Assembly: GCA_947479185.1 (NCBI GenBank)
Contig: CANJYY010000220.1
Location: 1-5,298 of the forward strand
Length of the DNA: 5,298 nt
Origin: Caulobacteraceae bacterium
GTDB taxonomy: Bacteria; Pseudomonadota; Alphaproteobacteria; Caulobacterales; Caulobacteraceae
Reading direction: 5' to 3'
Part shown: positions 1-5,298 of the stretch, piece by piece
How positions within the stretch are numbered: the first letter of the stretch is position 1
How the letters are laid out: each line of letters starts with the position of its first letter
The notes under the pieces: model-generated
Told to the model about the DNA's origin: nothing
The model's database searches: none
Seen by the model: the letters and a program-made list of their open reading frames with translations, nothing else
Position numbers and translations under genes: made by a program

Positions 1-117
1 CGTCTCAGGGTCCTTGTTGATCTTCCGGCTCTTAACGGCGGCCCTTTTCGAACGCGAAAACTCGCCGGCACGCGCTCTCATGCGTTCCGGCGGGCCTGGC
101 GGTCCTTGGCGGGACAT
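1..117 (-). other. Possible 5' end of a gene running off the left edge
   Basis: Reading leftwards, one minus-strand frame stays open to the window edge from an ATG at 115-117, with a second in-frame ATG at 79-81. The last residues before the edge (KSRKINKDPET) use codons such as ATC, AAC, AAG and GAC and look protein-like. Neither ATG has a clear Shine-Dalgarno, and the frame is also open upstream of them, which is common in GC-rich DNA. The alternative is that this is untranslated leader: an AAGGA motif (11-15 on the plus strand as TCCTT) would suit a start codon just outside the window. I do not recognise a product. Position downstream of rpoC makes a ribosomal protein gene such as rpsL conceivable, but nothing in the visible sequence proves it. 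Confidence 0.25.
45..92 (-). other. Two adjacent hairpins in the leader of the left-edge gene
   Basis: The first hairpin (63-92) pairs CGCCGG with CCGGCG and ACGC with GCGT across one mismatch, with an 8-base loop. The second (45-60) pairs TTTTCG with CGAAAA around a 4-base loop. Read on the minus strand, the GC-rich stem is followed after AG by TTTT, which belongs to the second hairpin. The pair could be a weak terminator or attenuator for the peptidase transcript, or a leader structure controlling the gene to the left. Only base pairing is seen; function is inference. Confidence 0.35.
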
Positions 118-165
118 CCGCTGATCGGGACAGGCCCTGATGGACCAGCTCCGAAAGAGGCGCGC

Positions 166-194
166 TAAATACTGGCGAAGGGCCGCTAGGTCAA
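166..194 (-). promoter_or_regulatory. Sigma-70-type promoter for the left-edge gene
   Basis: On the minus strand there is a TTGACC -35 hexamer (189-194), a 17-base spacer, and a TATTTA -10-like element (166-171). The TTGAC core with a poor -10 is typical of housekeeping promoters in alphaproteobacteria. It lies about 30 bases after the peptidase stop codon and would start transcription near 158, giving a leader of roughly 160 bases before the left edge. Nothing else in this stretch looks like a gene, which fits a promoter serving the next gene. Confidence 0.5.
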
Positions 195-226
195 GGCTTT
201 GGAAAGGGTTGCGACACGCGGGGGGT

Positions 227-2224
227 TCACGGGGCGACAGGCAGCCACCGGTCGAGGAAGGTGAACATCGACTCCAGCATCAGCGTTCGGCTCGCGGTGC
301 TCGACAGGTGGTGGTCATCACCCTTGAGCACCACCAGATCCACGGGCTTGCCGGCCTCCTTCAGCGCCCGCTGCAGGCTGCGGGACTGCTGGATCGGCAC
401 GGTCGTGTCGTCCTCGCCATGGATCAGCAGAATCGGCGCGGCCTGACGTGTGACGCGGAATACCGGCGAGGCCAGACGGAAGGCTTCGGCGTTGGCGCGC
501 GGATCTCCCATCATGGTCTCGAGGGCGTTGACCATGGCGGTGTCGCGGCCGAACGCCCGTGACCTGGAGCCGATCAGCAGCGCCAGATCAGAGACCCCGT
601 TCAGAGAAACGCCGCAGCGGTAGACGGACGGATAGACCGCCGCGCTGAACATCGCCGCATAGCCGCCATAGCTGGCGCCGACGATACAGACCCGCTTGGC
701 GTCGACGACGCCGCGCTCGCCCAGGGCCAGCACGCCGTCGATGAGGTCTTCCTGCATCTTGCCGCCCCACTCCTTGTGGCCCGCCTCCTCGAAGGCGTCG
801 CCGAAGCCGGCCGAGCCGCGGAACTGGGGCTGCAGCACCGCATAGCCGCGCGTCGCCAGGGCCTGGACCCACCAGTCGAAGTCGAAATCGTCGCGCGCCG
901 CCGGCCCCCCGTGCGGCATCACGATCAGCGGCGGCTTCGCGCCGGGCGCCAGACCGGGCGGCAGCGTCAGGTAGGCCGGGATCTCCAGGCCGTCGCGCGC
1001 CTTGTAGGTTATCCAGCTGGTCGTCCCGAGCTGGGCGCCGGCCAGTTCAGGATAGGACTCGCCGAGCGCCGAGGCCTGGTTGGTCCGGGTGTCGAACAGG
1101 TACCAGGCTGGCGGGCTGGACGGGCCAGCGACCCGCGCCACGACCCGCGTGTGATCCTTCGACCAGCTGGCCAGGTAGACATCTCGCCCGGCGAACGCCC
1201 TGGACAGCTTGGCCTGCACCGAGCCCAGCCCGGCGTCGAGCCACTGGTAGGCGGGCCGGTCCGTCCGGGACGAGATCGCCACCGGCCTGGTGACATGGGG
1301 GTCCCAGATCAGCGCGATACTCTTGGCCGCTCCGTCAAGCGCGACAGGCGTCGTGACGCCGTCCGCCAATTGGCGCCGGAACAGACGGACCCCCTCAGCG
1401 CCGCCGCGGCTGAGATAGACGGCGTCTTCCGGGTCCGAGTAGCCGAGGAAATCGAGCGCCTGATCGCCTGCGCCCATGTCGAGGCGCGCCCAGGCGGATC
1501 GGCCCTTGGCCCTCGCGGAGAAGCTTATCTCGTCGAGTTCGCCGTCATAGTCCCACCGGACCCGGGGCTGTCCACTCGCATCCAGCTCCCAGCTCTGGGT
1601 CGTCCGGTTGCCGCGGTCGACGATCCGTCCCTTACCGGTGGTGACATCAACCGCCCAGATCGCCGCGATCAGATCGTCGCCCTTGGGCTGGATTCGGGAC
1701 TCGGGCTTGTAGCCCATTGTGTCCGGCGACAGGTCGAGGCCCTGAACCAGGGCCGTGGGCGGCGCACCGTCCAGAACGCCCAGGATTGGCTGGCTGATCG
1801 CAAAGGCCGACCAGTTGGCGTCTGCCATCAGGTAGGAGGCCAGCTTGCCCTGCATGTCGATCACGACATTGCGGTTCAGGGCGTAGGCGTAGGACTGGCC
1901 GTTGGAGTAGTTCGTGCCCTTGTCGAGCATCGAGAAGTTGACCACGAGATAGGCGTTACCGACCCAGGTGATGTCGTGCACCCAGGCCTGCCCGAGCCTG
2001 ACCGTGACCGAGTCCTTCCCGTCGACCGGCGCCAGGTAGATGATCCGTTCGCCGGGCGGCCCGCCCAACAACGCCACCCTTGAGCCATCCGGTGAGATTT
2101 CCGCCCGCTCGATCGCCGGGAGGCGCGCGAAGGCCGATACCGGCGGGGGGGCCGCCGTCGCCGGCGACACACAGAGGAGGGCCAGGGCCAGCAGGCCCAG
2201 CGCCGACGACACAACAGCTTTCAC
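227..2224 (-). CDS. Secreted S9 family serine peptidase (prolyl oligopeptidase type)
   Basis: A predicted exported alpha/beta-hydrolase peptidase of 665 residues, a usual length for bacterial S9 (dipeptidyl peptidase/acylaminoacyl peptidase-like) enzymes. Residues 1-25 form a signal peptide (MKAVVSSALGLLALALL, then an ATAA cleavage site), so it likely acts in the periplasm or outside the cell. The middle (about 30-400) contains SPDG-type repeats of the family's beta-propeller. The catalytic domain (about 405-665) has the oxyanion HGGP (438-441), the nucleophile GASYGG (Ser518), an HGEDDTTVP segment with Asp606, and GDDHH with likely His638. By family knowledge it cleaves short peptides or N-terminal residues; the substrate cannot be read from the sequence. 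I chose the GTG at 2222-2224 because GGGGGA lies 7 bases upstream and the signal peptide begins there. An ATG at 2275 would add 17 residues before the signal peptide and has no good ribosome site. Some S9 members are lasso-peptide isopeptidases, but no lasso precursor or synthetase gene is visible here. Confidence 0.93.
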   Translation of the reverse strand: MKAVVSSALGLLALALLCVSPATAAPPPVSAFARLPAIERAEISPDGSRVALLGGPPGERIIYLAPVDGKDSVTVRLGQAWVHDITWVGNAYLVVNFSMLDKGTNYSNGQSYAYALNRNVVIDMQGKLASYLMADANWSAFAISQPILGVLDGAPPTALVQGLDLSPDTMGYKPESRIQPKGDDLIAAIWAVDVTTGKGRIVDRGNRTTQSWELDASGQPRVRWDYDGELDEISFSARAKGRSAWARLDMGAGDQALDFLGYSDPEDAVYLSRGGAEGVRLFRRQLADGVTTPVALDGAAKSIALIWDPHVTRPVAISSRTDRPAYQWLDAGLGSVQAKLSRAFAGRDVYLASWSKDHTRVVARVAGPSSPPAWYLFDTRTNQASALGESYPELAGAQLGTTSWITYKARDGLEIPAYLTLPPGLAPGAKPPLIVMPHGGPAARDDFDFDWWVQALATRGYAVLQPQFRGSAGFGDAFEEAGHKEWGGKMQEDLIDGVLALGERGVVDAKRVCIVGASYGGYAAMFSAAVYPSVYRCGVSLNGVSDLALLIGSRSRAFGRDTAMVNALETMMGDPRANAEAFRLASPVFRVTRQAAPILLIHGEDDTTVPIQQSRSLQRALKEAGKPVDLVVLKGDDHHLSSTASRTLMLESMFTFLDRWLPVAP

Positions 2225-2231
2225 GCGATAA

Positions 2232-2237
2232 TCCCCC
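2232..2237 (-). promoter_or_regulatory. Ribosome binding site deciding the peptidase start
   Basis: On the minus strand GGGGGA stands 7 bases before GTG 2224, good Shine-Dalgarno spacing. It supports this GTG over the upstream ATG at 2275, which would place the positively charged start of the signal peptide 17 residues inside the protein. Confidence 0.6.
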
Positions 2238-2301
2238 GAACTCGCCGGAAAGCCTATCAGCGAGACGAGCGCCATGAAACCGCCGATCGTGGCCTTTTCC
2301 G

Positions 2302-2332
2302 CGCCCCGGCCCGGTCACGGTTTCGCCCCGGC
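2302..2332. repeat. Pair of 9-bp direct repeats in the divergent promoter region
   Basis: CGCCCCGGC occurs at 2302-2310 and again at 2324-2332, 22 bp start to start, close to two helical turns. The pair lies in the 143-bp intergenic region (2225-2367) between the divergent peptidase and the plus-strand membrane protein gene. It could be a double operator bound on one DNA face, but chance repeats of this size are not rare in GC-rich DNA. I found no convincing -35/-10 pair for either gene in the rest of this region. Confidence 0.25.
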
Positions 2333-2356
2333 GGACATGGACGGTGCGCCGTTCGC

Positions 2357-2363
2357 AGGGGGG
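2357..2363 (+). promoter_or_regulatory. Ribosome binding site for the proline-rich membrane protein
   Basis: AGGGGGG ends 4 bases before GTG 2368, with the AGGGG core 6 bases away. It favours GTG 2368 as start. A GTG at 2344 in the same frame has only a GGCGG-type match about 9 bases upstream and would add 8 residues. Confidence 0.45.
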
Positions 2364-2367
2364 CGTC

Positions 2368-3027
2368 GTGAAGCAGGCCATCGCCAGCCGGAGAGGAAGG
2401 CGGTTGGCCGCCATCGTGACGACCTCTCTGGTCGGTCATGGCCTGGTGATGCTGTTGCTCGGCATGGGCGCAACGATCCCGCCCGACGTCCGGCGGAGCG
2501 AGCCGCCCGCCCTGGCGCTGGACCTCTGGCCACCCTCGCGCACGCCGGTCCGGCGCACCGTTCGGGCGCCCGCCCGCACCATGGTCTCGCCGCTAGCGCC
2601 GCGGCGGGCCCTCGCTCTTGATCCTGCCGCTGTCCTACCGGTCGTGCGCTCGCCCTTCCCGGCCGGGTCGCCGGCGCCCTCCCCGGACGCCGCCGGCGAC
2701 GCGCATGCCGCGTCCCTGCCGGGACCGTCCGGCGGCGACCTGCGCGGGGCCCTGCGCGGGTCGACGGTCGGCTGCGCCAATCGCGACACCGTCGGCCTGA
2801 CCCTGCGCGAGCGCGAGGGCTGCGACGATCGCTATGCGACGGGGCGGGAGAACGACCCGTTCATCGAGCCGCCGATGGACACCGGCAAGCGCGCGGCCTG
2901 GGACGCGGCCGCTGCCCGCAAGGACCGTGCGCGCAAGCGCAAGGAGGCTGCGCCGCCGCCGGGGATCGCGCCATCGGACAACGCCGGCGGCACGCGGACC
3001 AACGGCCTGGGCATCCTCGGCTACTGA
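2368..3027 (+). CDS. Single-pass membrane protein, proline-rich with a two-cysteine C-terminal domain, function unknown
   Basis: A 219-residue protein. The N-terminus is basic (MKQAIASRRGRR) and followed by one hydrophobic segment at about 13-34 (LAAIVTTSLVGHGLVMLLLG). This is a TonB/TolA-like layout: short cytoplasmic tail, one membrane helix, periplasmic remainder. Residues about 38-125 are rich in Pro, Ala and Arg and probably disordered. The C-terminal part starts with a STVGCANRDTVGLTLRERE segment; Cys136 and Cys152 are 16 residues apart and could form a disulfide in the periplasm. A charged helix with KDRARKRK follows, then a Gly-rich end (GLGILGY). From memory, proteins with this architecture and a similar Cys-containing segment recur in Caulobacterales as unnamed hypotheticals; I cannot confirm that here. 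No TonB C-terminal domain is seen, so a role as energy transducer is not claimed. The gene is divergent from the peptidase and overlaps the end of the convergent lipoprotein gene by 7 bp. GTG 2344 is an alternative start. Confidence 0.75.
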   Translation: MKQAIASRRGRRLAAIVTTSLVGHGLVMLLLGMGATIPPDVRRSEPPALALDLWPPSRTPVRRTVRAPARTMVSPLAPRRALALDPAAVLPVVRSPFPAGSPAPSPDAAGDAHAASLPGPSGGDLRGALRGSTVGCANRDTVGLTLREREGCDDRYATGRENDPFIEPPMDTGKRAAWDAAAARKDRARKRKEAAPPPGIAPSDNAGGTRTNGLGILGY

Positions 3028-3548
3028 GGCGTGGGCGTCGCCGACGGCAGCGTCAGCTTTCCGGAACAGAATTTCTTCCACGCATACCAGTAGGTCGGAT
3101 CGAAGCTGGTGCAGTCGGCGGCCGCGAAGGCCTTCTCGGCCTTGCTCGTCGAGACCCATTCGCCCAGGTATTTGATCACGACCGGCTTGCAGCTGGCCTG
3201 CTGGGCGGGGGTCAGGTTGTCGCCACGGACCGCCAGAGAGTTGATCGCCGGGCCCGGCTCAGCGATGGCCACGAAGTCTCTCCAGGTGCCGCCGGGCGTC
3301 GCGCCCTGACCGCAGACGGCCCGCCAGCGCCCCTTCGGGTCGTCGCTGATGACCAGGCCGGTGAACTGGCGCGACCCGAGCACCGCCGGGTTGTTGGCCA
3401 CGTCGATCATCGCCTGGCGAACCAGCACACGGTCGGTCGCCGCGGCGAAGATGTTTTCCGGCGGCGGGGGCGGCGGCGGCGGCGGGTCGAAACAGGCGGC
3501 CAGCGGCGCGGCGAACACCGCCGCACAGATCAATCTCGAAACGCGCAT
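3021..3548 (-). CDS. Putative outer-membrane lipoprotein with a nine-proline linker, function unknown
   Basis: A 175-residue precursor. It has a short basic N-terminus (MRVSR), a hydrophobic stretch and a perfect lipobox LAAC with the lipidated cysteine at residue 19. Phe and Asp follow, so an Asp at +2, the usual inner-membrane retention signal, is absent; outer-membrane sorting is likely by general rule. Next comes a run of nine prolines (22-30), which should act as a stiff spacer from the membrane. The globular part (about 31-175) has four cysteines (79, 120, 146, 161), enough for two disulfides, and aromatic clusters (GRWRAVCG, PTYWYAWKKFC). I do not recognise a named family; the VCG and GG-F pattern is reminiscent of small alphaproteobacterial lipoproteins of unknown function. 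The frame stays open upstream into rpoC as far as 4049, but ATG 3548 is chosen because the signal sequence begins there and the rpoC terminator lies upstream. Confidence 0.85.
   Translation of the reverse strand: MRVSRLICAAVFAAPLAACFDPPPPPPPPPENIFAAATDRVLVRQAMIDVANNPAVLGSRQFTGLVISDDPKGRWRAVCGQGATPGGTWRDFVAIAEPGPAINSLAVRGDNLTPAQQASCKPVVIKYLGEWVSTSKAEKAFAAADCTSFDPTYWYAWKKFCSGKLTLPSATPTPQ
3459..3485 (-). repeat. Proline-codon microsatellite
   Basis: Nine consecutive proline codons, mostly CCG, form a near-perfect trinucleotide repeat just after the lipidation cysteine codon. Trinucleotide slippage here would change linker length without breaking the frame. Confidence 0.75.
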
Positions 3549-3550
3549 CG

Positions 3551-3558
3551 CCCCCCCC
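3551..3558 (-). promoter_or_regulatory. G8 tract acting as ribosome binding site of the lipoprotein gene
   Basis: On the minus strand eight consecutive G residues end two bases before ATG 3548. The distal four or five can pair with the pyrimidine-rich anti-Shine-Dalgarno at workable spacing. No AGGAG-like motif is nearby, so this tract is the only visible ribosome site. Confidence 0.45.
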
Positions 3559-3574
3559 GGAACCGCCCCGGTAG

Positions 3575-3602
3575 AGTCTAGCGCGCCCGCGGCGACAGCC
3601 AA
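3575..3602 (-). promoter_or_regulatory. Sigma-73-like promoter of the lipoprotein gene
   Basis: Reading the minus strand, TTGGCTG (3596-3602) matches five of seven positions of the Caulobacter -35 consensus TTGACGS. After a 13-base spacer, GCTAGACT (3575-3582) matches six of eight positions of GCTANAWC. The consensus is established for Caulobacter sigma-73 promoters; its use here is inference. The start would fall near 3567, giving a 5' leader of about 20 bases. The -35 region overlaps the U-tract of the rpoC terminator. Confidence 0.4.
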
Positions 3603-3634
3603 ACGAAAACGGCCCGGGATCGCTCCCGGGCCGT
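3601..3634 (-). terminator. Intrinsic terminator of the rpoC transcript
   Basis: A perfect 11-bp stem pairs 3609-3619 with 3624-3634 (core GGCCCGGG/CCCGGGCC) around a 4-base loop that reads GCGA on the minus strand, a stabilising GNRA tetraloop. On that strand the stem runs directly into TTTTCGTTT. It begins 30 bases after the rpoC stop. On the plus strand no T-run follows, so it should work in one direction only. Confidence 0.9.
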
Positions 3635-3663
3635 CTCGTGTCGGATCAGAAACCAAGGCGCCG

Positions 3664-5298
3664 TCAGGCGTCGGTGGTTTCCACGTCGAGGGCGATCTCC
3701 GCGGGAAGCGGCTCCATCGTCTCCTCGCGGGAGGCCGAGAGGGCCTCGTCACGCTTGGTGGCGATGCGCTGCAGGCCGCGCAGGTAGGAGCCCGTGCCCG
3801 CCGGGATGAGCCGGCCGACGATGACGTTTTCCTTGAGGCCTTCGAGAGTATCGACCTTGCCGTGGACCGAAGCGTCGGTGAGGACGCGGGTGGTCTCCTG
3901 GAACGACGCCGCCGAGATGAAGCTGCGGGTCTGCAGCGACGCCTTGGTGATGCCGAGCAGCACGGGCTGGACGAGGGCCGGACGGCCGCCACGGGCTTGC
4001 GCCTTGGTGTTCTCGATATCCAGATCCGGCTTGTCGAGATGATCGCCACGGATCAGGCCCGTGTCGCCCGGCTCGAGGATTTCCACTTTCTGCAGCATCT
4101 GCCGGACAATCACCTCGATGTGCTTGTCGTTGATCGGCACGCCCTGCAGTCGATAGACCTCCTGGATCTCGTCGACGAGGAAGTTGGCCAGCGCCTCGAC
4201 GCCCAGGATGCGCAGGATGTCGTGCGGATCCGGGTTGCCGTCGATGATGTACTCGCCGCGCAGGATCACGTCGCCGTCGTGGACGGTGATGTGCTTGCCC
4301 TTCGGGATCAGGAACTCGACCGCGTCGCCACCGTCTTCCGGGGTGATCTTGATGCGGCGCTTGTTCTTGTAATCCTTGCCGAATTCGACGCGGCCGTCCA
4401 TCTCGGCGATGACCGCGCAGTCCTTCGGACGACGGGCCTCGAAGAGTTCCGCGACGCGCGGCAGACCGCCGGTGATGTCCCGGGTCTTGGCGCCTTCGGT
4501 CGGGATCCGCGCGATGACGTCCCCGGCCTTGACCTCGTCGCCGTCGCCGACCGAGAGCACGGCGCCCACGGGCAGCAGCGAGCGGGCTTCACCGCCGTTC
4601 GACAGACGCTTGTAGGCGCCGTCGGCGTCGATGACCGCCAGGGCCGGACGCAGGTCCGAACCGCGGGTCGAGGTCCGCCAGTCGGTGATCACGCGGTTGG
4701 CGATGCCGGTCGCCTCGTCGGTTTCCTCGCGGACGGAGAAGCCGTCCACCAGGTCCTCGGCGCGGATGCGGCCGGCCACTTCGGTGATGATCGGGGCGGT
4801 GTAGGGGTCCCACTCGGCGAGACGATCGCCGCGCTTGACCTTGTCGCCGTCCTTGACCTTCAGGCGCGCGCCGTAAGGCGGCTTGTAGGCTTCGCGATCC
4901 TTGCCATCGACCTGGACGGTGATGGTGGTGTTGCGGCTCATGACGATGAACTCGCCATTCGACGCCTTCACAGTCGGACCGACGATGCGGGCCGTACCGA
5001 TGTTGCTGCTTTCGAAGAACGACTGCTCGGCGACCTGGGCCGCGCCGCCGATGTGGAACGTCCGCATCGTCAGCTGGGTGCCCGGCTCGCCGATCGACTG
5101 GGCGGCGATGACGCCCACGGCTTCACCGATGTTGACCGGCGTGCCGCGCGCGAGGTCGCGGCCGTAGCAGGCGCCGCAGACGCCGGTATTGGCTTCACAG
5201 GTCAGGACCGAACGGACCTTCACGCTCTGGACGCCGGCCTTGTCGATGATGTCCGACAGGTCTTCGACCAGGTAGGTGTCGGCCGGGATCAGCACTTC
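3664..5298 (-). CDS. rpoC: DNA-directed RNA polymerase subunit beta' (C-terminal part, 5' end outside window)
   Basis: The C-terminal 544 residues of beta', which with beta forms the catalytic core of RNA polymerase. Full-length proteobacterial beta' is about 1400 residues, so roughly 850 lie beyond the right edge. Features in order: three of the four ligands of the second zinc site (C-x6-C-x2-C within [11 protein letters not shown], 5167-5199; the fourth ligand is off-window); the bridge-helix-side and trigger-loop segment [19 protein letters not shown] with MRTFHIGG; a lineage insertion resembling SI3 of proteobacteria (about 4480-5050) with sandwich-barrel repeats; the second trigger helix [18 protein letters not shown] (4426-4479); the conserved [40 protein letters not shown]; and [17 protein letters not shown] near the end, a region that contacts omega in known structures. 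An acidic tail of about 40 residues finishes the protein. No frameshift or missing key residue is seen. The gene ends at a strong terminator rather than reading into a ribosomal protein operon. Confidence 0.99.
   Translation of the reverse strand, partial: EVLIPADTYLVEDLSDIIDKAGVQSVKVRSVLTCEANTGVCGACYGRDLARGTPVNIGEAVGVIAAQSIGEPGTQLTMRTFHIGGAAQVAEQSFFESSNIGTARIVGPTVKASNGEFIVMSRNTTITVQVDGKDREAYKPPYGARLKVKDGDKVKRGDRLAEWDPYTAPIITEVAGRIRAEDLVDGFSVREETDEATGIANRVITDWRTSTRGSDLRPALAVIDADGAYKRLSNGGEARSLLPVGAVLSVGDGDEVKAGDVIARIPTEGAKTRDITGGLPRVAELFEARRPKDCAVIAEMDGRVEFGKDYKNKRRIKITPEDGGDAVEFLIPKGKHITVHDGDVILRGEYIIDGNPDPHDILRILGVEALANFLVDEIQEVYRLQGVPINDKHIEVIVRQMLQKVEILEPGDTGLIRGDHLDKPDLDIENTKAQARGGRPALVQPVLLGITKASLQTRSFISAASFQETTRVLTDASVHGKVDTLEGLKENVIVGRLIPAGTGSYLRGLQRIATKRDEALSASREETMEPLPAEIALDVETTDA

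Noticed and set aside
111..132. Direct repeat of CGGGACA at 110-116 and 126-132 as an operator
   Set aside because: Only seven bases, downstream of the proposed transcript start, and likely by chance in GC-rich sequence.
140..562. Plus-strand open frame covering the left intergenic region and the peptidase 3' end
   Set aside because: Mostly antisense to the peptidase, arginine- and histidine-rich composition, no ribosome site and no recognisable domain.
776..2083. A 435-codon open frame on the plus strand opposite the peptidase gene
   Set aside because: It is antisense to a clear S9 peptidase with intact catalytic motifs. Its translation is rich in Arg, Gly, Pro and Val with no recognisable domain, as expected for the opposite strand of a GC-rich gene.
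2145..2151. Seven-G run in the 5' part of the peptidase gene as a frameshift switch
   Set aside because: The run encodes an ordinary proline stretch in an intact frame. At seven bases it is unremarkable in DNA of this composition, and nothing indicates variation.
2225..2275. Longer peptidase start at ATG 2275
   Set aside because: It has no good ribosome site and would put 17 residues before a well-formed signal peptide that begins at GTG 2224.
2635..3159. Minus-strand 174-codon frame overlapping the proline-rich membrane protein and the lipoprotein 3' end
   Set aside because: It conflicts with two better-supported genes and shows only Arg/Gly/Ala-rich shadow composition.
3549..4049. Upstream extension of the lipoprotein frame into rpoC
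   Set aside because: The extension translates to Arg/Ser/Pro-rich sequence overlapping rpoC in another frame, and it would bury the lipoprotein signal sequence and cross a strong terminator.

Overview
The window looks like chromosomal DNA from a high-GC alphaproteobacterium, most likely Caulobacterales (Caulobacter, Phenylobacterium or Brevundimonas type). This rests on strong G/C bias at third codon positions, an RNA polymerase beta' sequence of proteobacterial type, and one promoter candidate that fits the Caulobacter sigma-73 consensus. The genus is an inference. I see no mobile element, tRNA, rRNA, CRISPR array or phage gene.

Layout from right to left. The right third (3664-5298) is the C-terminal part of rpoC on the minus strand, running off the right edge. 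It ends at a strong intrinsic terminator (3601-3634). Next, also on the minus strand, is a small lipoprotein gene (3021-3548) that probably has its own promoter overlapping the terminator tail. A plus-strand gene (2368-3027) for a membrane-anchored, proline-rich protein of unknown function converges on it, and their stop codons lie within 7 bp. A 143-bp divergent intergenic region (2225-2367) separates that gene from a minus-strand, signal-peptide-bearing S9 (prolyl oligopeptidase family) serine peptidase (227-2224). The first 226 bases hold no confident complete gene. They carry a good minus-strand promoter candidate and a leader with two hairpins that feeds a gene at or beyond the left edge.

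Three of the four proteins (peptidase, lipoprotein, proline-rich membrane protein) appear to be exported or facing the periplasm. They sit immediately downstream of rpoC, where many alphaproteobacteria have the rpsL-rpsG-fusA-tuf cluster. Their orientations and separate signals argue against a single operon, so shared function is not established. I found no convincing new multi-gene system. The items most worth checking are the two uncharacterised envelope proteins, the compact convergent and terminator/promoter overlaps, and the leader at the left edge.
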